This document shows, one piece after another, positions 1 to 7,034 of a DNA stretch of 14,515 nucleotides. The notes under the pieces were generated by a model that saw only the letters and a program-made list of their open reading frames with translations, searched no databases and had not been told where the DNA came from. This stretch comes from Gammaproteobacteria bacterium (GTDB lineage: Bacteria > Pseudomonadota > Gammaproteobacteria > UBA12402), in assembly GCA_028282395.1 (NCBI GenBank), contig JANQHY010000008.1:1-14515 (forward strand), given 5' to 3'. Within the stretch, counting starts at the first letter, position 1. Each line of letters opens with the position of its first letter. The position numbers and the translations under genes were made by a program.

Positions 1-2
1 AG

Positions 3-74
3 AAACCCGAACAGCAGACATCAGCCACAACAAACCAACAAGATGAGCAACCTGTTGATGCAACACAAACCTAA
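3..74 (+). CDS. 3' end of an upstream reading frame (partial)
   Basis: The frame beginning at base 3 stays open from the window edge to a TAA at 72-74. It encodes a polar, Gln/Thr/Asp-rich tail ending in QPVDATQT. That composition is typical of a disordered C-terminus and gives no family. Another frame is also open from base 1 to a TGA at 76-78, so the frame choice is not certain; I prefer this one because it gives an acidic, ordinary-looking tail. The stop lies 38 bases before the amidohydrolase start with no obvious promoter between, so the upstream gene may belong to the same operon. The function cannot be told. Confidence 0.4.
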   Translation, partial: KPEQQTSATTNQQDEQPVDATQT

Positions 75-95
75 ATGATAAACAGCTAATAATGT

Positions 96-106
96 AAAAA
101 GGAGGA
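96..106 (+). promoter_or_regulatory. Strong Shine-Dalgarno site
   Basis: A purine run containing AAGGAGG sits about seven bases before the ATG at 113. It is a near-perfect anti-16S complement, fixes the start of the amidohydrolase and suggests efficient translation. No sigma-70 promoter is evident in the 38 bases before it. Confidence 0.75.
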
Positions 107-112
107 GACGCC

Positions 113-1279
113 ATGGAAACAATAATTAATCAACTTGTTTCTGATATGATTGAAATTCGTCATGACATTCACGCTAATCCTGAACTTGGCTTTACGCAAA
201 AACGCACTGGCAATGTCATTGCTGAAACTTTAAAACACTTTGGTTACCAGATCGATAATCTAGCAGATGGCAAAGGTGTAACTGCTCTGCTTGACTCTGG
301 CAAACCAGGCAAAACCGTTGGCTTACGTGCAGACTTTGATGGGCTACCGATTGTTGAACAAGGAGATGTGCCGTATATCTCAACTCAGGTGGGAAAAATG
401 CACGCCTGTGGTCATGATGGCCATACAGCCAACCTTCTTTGTGTTGCCGGACTATTAGCGCAGCTGACTGATCAATTTCGCGGCAAAGTAAAATTCATTT
501 TTCAACCAGCTGAAGAGCTCGGCGCTGGTGCCAAAGTGATGATTGAGGATGGTGTATTAAACGAACCGCATGTTGATGCTATTTTTGGTCTACACAACTG
601 GCCTGGCCTACCAACTGGACATATTGGTGTTAGAGAAGATGTGTTAATGGCTGGTATTACCAATTTTGATATTACGATTGACGGTAAAGGTGGCCACTCG
701 TCAATGCCACACATGTGTGCCGATCCAGTTTTATTAGCGGCACAACTCATTAATAATCTGCAATCAATTGTCTCACGCGCAATTGCTGCAGATGATTTTG
801 CCGTACTATCGATCACGCGTATTCATGGTGGCGATGCCTACAATATTATTCCCGACCAAGTAGTAATAGGTGGTTCAATGCGTTTTATTCACGAGAGCAC
901 ACAGGAGAAAATGCTTAACTTGATGCGCCAACATAGCGCTGCCGCAGCACAAAGTATTGGTGCCAGCAGCAAAGTCGAAGTGGTGCAGCATGTTCCCCCA
1001 ACAGTAAATAGTTCCGCGGAAGCAAAGCAAGTCTACCAAACTGCGGTGAACTGTTTAGGCGAATCACAGGTATCTTGGTTATCACAGCCAGTACCTGCCA
1101 CCGAAGATTTTGCCTATTTTCTCCAACAACGTCCCGGCAGTTACTTTTTTGTTGGCAACGGTGAACAATCAGAAAAGCTGCATACGACAAAGTATGACTT
1201 TAATGATGAAGCACTACCGAATGCAGCAAAAGTATTGAGTCAAATTGCTATTGATTATCTTAACCAGGAGAGCGCATGA
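113..1279 (+). CDS. M20D family metal-dependent amidohydrolase
   Basis: A cytoplasmic di-metal hydrolase of the hippurate hydrolase/N-acyl-amino-acid amidohydrolase type, which cleaves an acyl or peptide amide to free the amino acid. The 388 residues match the usual family length. The catalytic domain is split around a lid/dimerization domain at about residues 180-290. Visible metal ligands are C99 and H101 (in HACGHDGH), E134/E135 (QPAEE), H161 (GLHNWPG) and H357 near the C-terminus. All are present, so the enzyme should be active. There is no signal peptide. The start follows a strong Shine-Dalgarno site. The stop overlaps the next gene's start in ATGA, so the two are probably translated together. 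The substrate cannot be read from sequence; family members act on hippurate, N-acetyl-amino acids, indole-3-acetyl conjugates or N-acetyl-diaminopimelate. Confidence 0.9.
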   Translation: METIINQLVSDMIEIRHDIHANPELGFTQKRTGNVIAETLKHFGYQIDNLADGKGVTALLDSGKPGKTVGLRADFDGLPIVEQGDVPYISTQVGKMHACGHDGHTANLLCVAGLLAQLTDQFRGKVKFIFQPAEELGAGAKVMIEDGVLNEPHVDAIFGLHNWPGLPTGHIGVREDVLMAGITNFDITIDGKGGHSSMPHMCADPVLLAAQLINNLQSIVSRAIAADDFAVLSITRIHGGDAYNIIPDQVVIGGSMRFIHESTQEKMLNLMRQHSAAAAQSIGASSKVEVVQHVPPTVNSSAEAKQVYQTAVNCLGESQVSWLSQPVPATEDFAYFLQQRPGSYFFVGNGEQSEKLHTTKYDFNDEALPNAAKVLSQIAIDYLNQESA

Positions 1280-2529
1280 GCAGACAGCAGTTCACTGATG
1301 CACAGGGATTGACTGTTACCGCTCCGACGGCTGCTTACGTCGAGGCAATTAATCACTATAGTGATATTATATTTAGAAAAAAAAAGCGCTTTATTAATTT
1401 ACTAGAAAGCCATGATCTTGATGATCAGCAGTGTCCAATGTTACTGGCTTATCGCGCTATTACCCATTTTTTCTCTTTCTCTCAGCATGAGATTCATAAT
1501 CAGCTAGCGCCAATTTTAACCAGCATGGCTAAATGCAATTTGAATGAGCGCGAACAACTTTACTATCAAGCACTGCAACAGTGTTACAACAATGATCTAT
1601 ACGCCGCACGTGATCAATTCTCTCTATTGGTTGAAAAATTTCCGCAAGATAAAGTCGCAAGCTTATTAATAAAAACTGTTGCATTTTTAACGGGAAAAAT
1701 TGAAATTCTCGGTAAAGTCTATCAACGATTAATGCAATATCATCATGATGATGTTGACTTCCTCGGCTATGTTGCCTTCTATTATGCCCATGTTAACCGC
1801 TGTGCTGAAGCCCGCACACTCATTGAGAAATGCCTGCAGCAGGCGCCACATAATGCCTGGCTTCATCATGTTTATGCCCATACGCTCGATGAAGAAGATC
1901 CGCAACAGGTAAAAGCTGGCATCGCTTTTCTGCAACCGCTCACAGATGATTGGCCGAAACAGAACCGTTTTTTTGAAGGGCATAACTGGATGCACCTCTG
2001 TATCCTCTATTTAAAAACTGGAGAACATATTGATCAAATTGACGCAATTTATAATCAACATATCTGGAAAGAGGCAAAAACACTCAATTTTGAACGTAAT
2101 AATGCCTTTATGACATTATGGTCATTAGAGCTTTTTGGGCACCACGTGAGTAAAGATAAATGGCATGACCTTGCCAGTTATGCCGAAGCAAACACAGAAG
2201 ACTACTGCAGTCCCTATCTGACGATTATTACTATTTTAATGATTGCAAAAGTTTCTTTTAAACGTGCAAGCGATTATCGTAAAAAAATGGCAAGCTATAG
2301 TAAGCAATTTGCTCGCGGCAGTGAAGCCTATATTGCCTGGCATGATACCGCCCTACCGCTGCTCGATGGCTGCCTAGCTTATGTTGCTGGTGATTACGCC
2401 AGCGCTGCAAATTACTTGAGCGGACGCTGCAGTGAAATTGCCACACGCCCGGTTGGTCACAGTAATGAGCAGCGCGCTATTTTTGCTGCCACTGCTCAGT
2501 TCTGCTTAGATAAGCAAATTAATAAGTAG
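1276..2529 (+). CDS. TTC38-like tetratricopeptide repeat protein
   Basis: A 417-residue soluble helical protein without signal peptide or membrane segment. It carries blocks that I recognise from the tetratricopeptide repeat protein 38 (TTC38) family: a His/Trp-rich segment PHNAWLHHVYAH (about 191-202), GHNWMHL followed by a TPR helix (about 235-241), and a C-terminal GHSNEQRAIF (394-403). The rest reads as degenerate TPR helix pairs, for example around 100-125 and 160-190. Members occur in bacteria and animals, and I know of no established biochemical role. Conserved His, Asn and Trp residues hint at more than a scaffold, but that is inference. The ATG overlaps the amidohydrolase stop by four bases, with AGGAG just upstream at 1266-1270, so expression is coupled. 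A functional link to that enzyme, such as partner or substrate handling, is plausible. Confidence 0.75.
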   Translation: MSRQQFTDAQGLTVTAPTAAYVEAINHYSDIIFRKKKRFINLLESHDLDDQQCPMLLAYRAITHFFSFSQHEIHNQLAPILTSMAKCNLNEREQLYYQALQQCYNNDLYAARDQFSLLVEKFPQDKVASLLIKTVAFLTGKIEILGKVYQRLMQYHHDDVDFLGYVAFYYAHVNRCAEARTLIEKCLQQAPHNAWLHHVYAHTLDEEDPQQVKAGIAFLQPLTDDWPKQNRFFEGHNWMHLCILYLKTGEHIDQIDAIYNQHIWKEAKTLNFERNNAFMTLWSLELFGHHVSKDKWHDLASYAEANTEDYCSPYLTIITILMIAKVSFKRASDYRKKMASYSKQFARGSEAYIAWHDTALPLLDGCLAYVAGDYASAANYLSGRCSEIATRPVGHSNEQRAIFAATAQFCLDKQINK

Positions 2530-2542
2530 CAAATCCATTTAT

Positions 2543-5500
2543 TTAACTAAAAGTTATTATCGGATCTACTGTTGTTTTATGACCCTTCTTATCCGATATA
2601 GTTAAATAATAATAATCTGGAAATGTCACGCCATCAAATTTAGAGTTCTTAAACGTTACAATGACTTTCTGGGCAGTTTTAGTCGCACCTGAATTATCAA
2701 CGTGGTAAAAAATACCAAATGGAGAACCTCCTCTTGCATCTAATTTAGGTGATGAAGCAATACTGTATACAGAATTGGGATCAAGGCTATTTCCTTTACT
2801 GGGCGTTACTGTAATAGTTTCAGTATACTTATTAGCATGGTCCCAATCAAGAGGCCAGTGACCATTAGCACTTGCTACAATAGTTGGCCCATCTGTACTA
2901 TATGTATCGATCACGACTTTAGGAGATTGAGTTGATAGCTGACTCTGCCCATACTCATTCACAGCCACTATCCACTCCGTCAAGGTAGCACCTTTAGTAT
3001 CTGATGGAGCATGCCCCGTAATATGACCAGTAGAATCAATTGATAAGTTATTCAAACTGGTTTTACAGCTGCTTTTATCTGTTGAGCTTGAGCAGAGCAA
3101 ATATCCGCTAATATTTACAGTTGAACTAAAGGCATCGCTACCAACTTTTAGATCAATAGAATCACTAGGGCCGACATCCCCTGAAGGTTTAACCGTGACA
3201 TTTTTACCGACTGGTACAGCGCCGGTATGAATAGTCAATCGTGGCCCATCTGAAGAGGGTTCAGTAGAGCCATAATCATTAATCGCAATAATTGGGTAGG
3301 TAAAATCTCCATCTTGTGAAGGTGATGGTCCTTCAACAGAGATACTACCATCGCCATTTTTAACAATCGCCATCTGGTCCAAGGTTGCAAAACATTGATC
3401 ACTCGTTTCGGCACCAATTTGACAAATTTTATAGTTACTGGTGGCCGTTACATGGTCAAATGTTCCGTTCGGAAAAGTTCCCAGAACCTGTTTTGGGGCA
3501 TTGGGTGTTATCCCTATCGACTTCTCAACATTGTTTCCATGAGGCGCTAAACCGACATTAATCGTCACGCGCGGACCATTGGTTGTCGATGGCGTACTGG
3601 TACCATATTGATTGGTCGCAGTAATCGCATACGTAGCAGTTGCATCAGGCGCAGCCCCACTAACGGTTAAGTTACCAGTGCTTTTATCTACCCCTACCGT
3701 TAAGTTATCAATGGTATGCCCACACTGTTTTCCATTGCTTGTGCAGATATCATAATCGGTGATCTCCGAAGGCGAAGTAAAAGGGATGCCATCAAAGTTT
3801 AATGTGACAGAATGCTGCGCTGTCGTATTCACACTTTTTTCAACGTTATTGCCGGATGGTGCTGCACCGGTATGAATGGTCAAGCGTGGCCCATCTGATG
3901 ATGGCTCGGTGGAGCCATAATCATTAATCGCAATGATTGGATAGGTGAAATCCCCATCCTGTGAAGGTGATGGTCCTTCAACTGAGATACTACCATCACC
4001 ATTTTTAACAATAGCCATCTGGTCCAAAGTTGGAAAACATTGATCACTCGTTTTGGCACCAATTTGACAAATTTTATAGCTGCTGGTAGAAGTAACATTA
4101 TCAAATGTTCCTTTCTCAAAAGTTCCCAGAACCTGTTTGGGGGCATTGGGTGTTATCGCTATCGACTTCTCAACATTATTTCCATGAGGTGCCAGACCAA
4201 TATTAAAAGTCACCCGTGGTCCATCAGTTGCTGATGGAGTGCTAGTACCATACTTATTGGTCGCAGTAATGGTATAAGTAGTTGTCGCATCAGGAGCAGT
4301 ACCACTTACCGTTAACTTGCCAGTGCCTTTATCTATCTGAATAGTTAAATCATCAATTGTATGCCCACACTGTGTACCATCGCTTGAGCAGATATCATAA
4401 TCGGTAATCTCTGCTGAAGAGGTAAAGGGAATCGTATCAAAACTGACTGTCACATCATGCTTGGCTGTCGTACCCATTGTTTTCTCAATATTATCGCCTT
4501 GTGGCGCATCACCCGTAACAACAGTTACGGAGGGACAACCCTCTTTGAGTTCACTGTAGCCAAATTTATTACGCGCAACGATCCAATCGGTAACATTTCC
4601 TTCAGCCGGGGATGTTCCAGAAATTTTACCACTCTGGGAATCGATCTTTAATGTTCCAATACTGGTTGAACACTCCGTGGGATCCTCTGGATTCGTTGCG
4701 CCCATTTTACACAACTTATACTCAATAATCGGGGCATCATCACTGGTAAAACTCCCCTTTTCAAGATCATGTGGTGCAATTGTCGTTGATGGCGTGGTAT
4801 TAATAAGCGTCTTGACATTATTACCAATCGGTTGATCACCTGTTGTAACAATAATTTTTGGTCCAGTCGCTGATGGGACACTATAGCCAAAAACATCTCC
4901 AGCAATGACCCAATGCGTTGTTGTGTTGGTAATCATCACCGCAGAAGCATCAACTGTGATCTCACCTGATTGATTAATTGTCACACCATCCATGCTATGG
5001 GCACAATCATCTATCTCCTTGGCATTAACCGGACAAATCTTATAATCGGTAATAGGTGTCTTAGCACTAAAACTACCTTGTGCTAAAGGTTTCGTGACCT
5101 GCTCATTGCGTGTCTTATTAATATTCGTATTGACATCGTTACCTACCGGTACGGTTCCTATCATAGTTAGCTTAAGTGTTGCAGTGGCTGAATCGCCTGC
5201 TGTATCCGTTTCATCAATATGAAAACTATCTGAACCAGAAAATTCTGGCGAATCACCACGTAATGCTGCAGAGACTTTTATCTCGTGACTGTTCTCACTG
5301 ACAATATCAAAATTAAGATAACTGCCTAACTGATTGCCCTGAGCATCCTTAGCTGCTGCCAGCTGATTTAAAACGGTGGTTTCATCAAGTGTACCACGAG
5401 CGGTATTGACAGTAATAATACCCTCTTTAATCGGCTCCTCATTTGCTGAGGCTCTTTTCTTAAAGACTTCTGGACTCATCACCCAATCGCCATTATCACT

Positions 5501-6691
5501 TAGATCTATCATGACAATGTTACGCACTCTGACCACACGCTGATCAGCAATTGCTAGTACTTGCGCCATCTTGACTGCAGGTTGATGTGTCCACGCCATC
5601 AGATCTTGTTTAGTATTTGTGACCCCTAAAGTAGTATTATTCCACTGCTGACGAGTTGATTGTTGCGTTGTTGAATCGGCTGCAATAGGTTGATCACCCC
5701 AAACATAGTTCAAACTTAATATTGCCTGGCTATCATTGCGCAGACCATCGCCACCGATATCGCGCGCAACCGAGAGAGCTAAATTAAGATGCGTTCCAAG
5801 CTCTGTTTTTGGTGTGTAATCAATTCCCGCCTCATAGTGTTGCAGTGGCACTACATCAGTAGCAAGGAAATGAACTTTCGTACGTTGCGTTAATAACTGC
5901 TCAAGGCTAACACTACCGCCTAACCCATGGCTATCGTCATTAGTTGTATTGTAGCGAGTATCATAATGGACTGAACTATAGTTAACCGCCGTACCAATTA
6001 AGGTATGTCTGGTTGGCAGAAAATGGACACCGGCGCTACCGCCCTGCGCAATACCGCCAGCGATACGTCTATCATTACGCCATTCAACATTGTCCTGAAA
6101 ATAGAAAACTGGGCTTAGGTCAATATTTTCTGCTTTACTATAATACCATTTGACATCAACATCATTTAGAACACGTTTTGGTCGTAAAAATTTGTACTCA
6201 ACACCATAAGCATTTTGTGATACCCACTCTTTATCATTACCGGTAACAAAACTGAATTTTATCTTTTGCGATAGATGCTCCATCGTCATTTTTAACAACT
6301 GAGTATCGCTCAACTGCGAACCCCAGGTTAAATTGATGCGATGCTGACTATCATTACCATCAAGTAAGAGTGAGGCAGCATTATAATTACCAAATCTTTT
6401 CGTATATTGGGCGCTAACAATAGCACCGTAGAGATGGCTAAGAATAACACTTAAATCAAGTGGGCCATTAAACCCCCACTGCGCACTAGTAAGCGTAAGA
6501 CTACTCTGCTCCGCATAGGCAGCAGGGTAAGGTATTGGTTGTGTTAACTGAGAGAAAATTGGTCGCTGATTATAAGTTGAGTAAGGATCAACAGAGTTGT
6601 TTTGGGCATTTTGACTATACGTAACACTATTTGCTGATAATGCTCCAGGTGCAATAACACCAAAAAATAAAGCAATCAATACTCTTTTCAT
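2543..6691 (-). CDS. Inverse-autotransporter-like adhesin with seven Ig-like repeats
   Basis: A predicted 1382-residue surface protein. Residues 1-20 form a Sec signal peptide (cleavage near ALSA/NS). About 60-335 shows alternating aromatic/polar strands typical of an outer-membrane beta-barrel; its end (YEAGIDYTP, then LSLNYVWGD) resembles the last strands of intimin/invasin barrels. Residues 365-398 contain RVVRVRNIVMID, like the post-barrel segment of that family. A linker leads to seven repeats of 105-110 residues (512-1265), each opening with a GxxPxGxxV-type motif and ending near GPxxxxxxG, similar to putative-Ig (He_PIG-type) domains. A cysteine-free domain, 1266-1382, forms the C-terminus. 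A barrel before the passenger means inverse (type Ve) topology. No LysM segment is visible. The likely role is adhesion or invasion at the host or cell surface. Family assignment by eye is less sure than the architecture. The start has AAGGG upstream at moderate spacing. Confidence 0.75.
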   Translation of the reverse strand: MKRVLIALFFGVIAPGALSANSVTYSQNAQNNSVDPYSTYNQRPIFSQLTQPIPYPAAYAEQSSLTLTSAQWGFNGPLDLSVILSHLYGAIVSAQYTKRFGNYNAASLLLDGNDSQHRINLTWGSQLSDTQLLKMTMEHLSQKIKFSFVTGNDKEWVSQNAYGVEYKFLRPKRVLNDVDVKWYYSKAENIDLSPVFYFQDNVEWRNDRRIAGGIAQGGSAGVHFLPTRHTLIGTAVNYSSVHYDTRYNTTNDDSHGLGGSVSLEQLLTQRTKVHFLATDVVPLQHYEAGIDYTPKTELGTHLNLALSVARDIGGDGLRNDSQAILSLNYVWGDQPIAADSTTQQSTRQQWNNTTLGVTNTKQDLMAWTHQPAVKMAQVLAIADQRVVRVRNIVMIDLSDNGDWVMSPEVFKKRASANEEPIKEGIITVNTARGTLDETTVLNQLAAAKDAQGNQLGSYLNFDIVSENSHEIKVSAALRGDSPEFSGSDSFHIDETDTAGDSATATLKLTMIGTVPVGNDVNTNINKTRNEQVTKPLAQGSFSAKTPITDYKICPVNAKEIDDCAHSMDGVTINQSGEITVDASAVMITNTTTHWVIAGDVFGYSVPSATGPKIIVTTGDQPIGNNVKTLINTTPSTTIAPHDLEKGSFTSDDAPIIEYKLCKMGATNPEDPTECSTSIGTLKIDSQSGKISGTSPAEGNVTDWIVARNKFGYSELKEGCPSVTVVTGDAPQGDNIEKTMGTTAKHDVTVSFDTIPFTSSAEITDYDICSSDGTQCGHTIDDLTIQIDKGTGKLTVSGTAPDATTTYTITATNKYGTSTPSATDGPRVTFNIGLAPHGNNVEKSIAITPNAPKQVLGTFEKGTFDNVTSTSSYKICQIGAKTSDQCFPTLDQMAIVKNGDGSISVEGPSPSQDGDFTYPIIAINDYGSTEPSSDGPRLTIHTGAAPSGNNVEKSVNTTAQHSVTLNFDGIPFTSPSEITDYDICTSNGKQCGHTIDNLTVGVDKSTGNLTVSGAAPDATATYAITATNQYGTSTPSTTNGPRVTINVGLAPHGNNVEKSIGITPNAPKQVLGTFPNGTFDHVTATSNYKICQIGAETSDQCFATLDQMAIVKNGDGSISVEGPSPSQDGDFTYPIIAINDYGSTEPSSDGPRLTIHTGAVPVGKNVTVKPSGDVGPSDSIDLKVGSDAFSSTVNISGYLLCSSSTDKSSCKTSLNNLSIDSTGHITGHAPSDTKGATLTEWIVAVNEYGQSQLSTQSPKVVIDTYSTDGPTIVASANGHWPLDWDHANKYTETITVTPSKGNSLDPNSVYSIASSPKLDARGGSPFGIFYHVDNSGATKTAQKVIVTFKNSKFDGVTFPDYYYLTISDKKGHKTTVDPIITFS
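2897..5158 (-). repeat. Seven-unit Ig-like protein repeat array
   Basis: Unit boundaries by protein residue: R1 512-617, R2 618-726, R3 727-831, R4 832-941, R5 942-1047, R6 1048-1157, R7 1158-1265. Each has a short YxxC(x)nC segment: C553/C563, C661/C674, C768/C775, C875/C885, C983/C990, C1090/C1100 and C1200/C1209. The spacer is 6 to 12 residues, and each repeat ends with a Y/W-x-I-xAxNxYG-like strand. R3 and R5 are one subtype (about 71% identical), and R4 and R6 another (about 93%). Confidence 0.85.
3221..4513 (-). repeat. A-B-A-B duplication within the adhesin array
   Basis: A two-domain unit of about 645 bases occurs twice head to tail: R3+R4 at 3869-4513 and R5+R6 at 3221-3868. The B halves (R4, R6) differ at about eight of 110 residues, and their last ~56 residues are identical. 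The A halves (R3, R5) differ at about 31 positions. Long identical DNA runs remain, for example GAAGGTGATGGTCCTTCAAC near 3317 and 3963. Confidence 0.85.
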
Positions 6692-6739
6692 CGTTCAGAC
6701 CCTTATTTTTCTTATTTTCTATTTACTATCAACTCCCAC

Positions 6740-6774
6740 AAAAAATGTTTTTTTATTGAACAAAATCATTTTTT
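6740..6774. repeat. Inverted repeat upstream of the adhesin
   Basis: AAAAAATG at 6740-6747 is matched by CATTTTTT at 6767-6774 with 19 bases between. It lies 49-83 bases before the adhesin ATG, a position suited to an operator or promoter-proximal site. In such AT-rich DNA an eight-base match could arise by chance. Confidence 0.3.
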
Positions 6775-6997
6775 ATAAGATATTTTATATTTAACTTGTA
6801 AAAAATAGCATAGAACTATCGCTAAAACATTAAGGAAATATTAATTAATGAAATTATTTTCAATTAAATCTTGGCGCCTTTAGTTCCATTTTGCTAGTAT
6901 TTGATTCCACCGTCATCCTGAAAGTTCCTCACACGTCAACTCCGCAAATAAGCGCCAGTTACCATTTTCTACCCTATTAAATTAGATAGCGTGACAT

Positions 6998-7003
6998 TAT
7001 AAT
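6998..7003 (+). promoter_or_regulatory. Candidate -10 box for dacB
   Basis: TATAAT, a perfect sigma-70 -10 match, would start transcription near 7010. That is after the possible ATG at 7002 and 25 bases before the ATG at 7035. The -35 region (around 6975) is poor, so the promoter may be weak or activator dependent. Confidence 0.4.
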
Positions 7004-7034
7004 GGCTACTTTGTGCAGTGTTGAGGAAATCTAT

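Larger units (their letters stand above)
6692..7034. other. AT-rich divergent intergenic region
   Basis: These 343 bases separate the divergent adhesin and dacB starts. The left two thirds is very AT-rich with A and T tracts, often the mark of bent or silencer-bound DNA upstream of surface-protein genes. It holds one inverted repeat next to the adhesin and one consensus -10 next to dacB. I found no convincing -35/-10 pair for the adhesin and no open reading frame with a ribosome binding site. Confidence 0.6.

Noticed and set aside
2505..2518. Small TGCTTA/TAAGCA stem at the end of the TPR gene as a terminator
   Set aside because: The loop is only two bases, the stem lies in coding sequence, and it is not followed by a T run.
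2558..2598. Inverted repeat TATCGGAT/ATCCGATA near the end of the adhesin gene, as a terminator for the facing operon
   Set aside because: The loop is 25 bases, there is no T run after the stem, and it lies in coding sequence.
3235..4146. Two similar - strand open frames of 60 and 88 codons inside the adhesin repeats
   Set aside because: They are the same alternate frame of repeats R4 and R6, so their likeness only echoes the repeated DNA. No ribosome sites.
7002..7034. Upstream ATG for dacB adding eleven residues
   Set aside because: It has no ribosome site, overlaps a consensus -10, and would place extra residues before a good signal peptide that starts at 7035.
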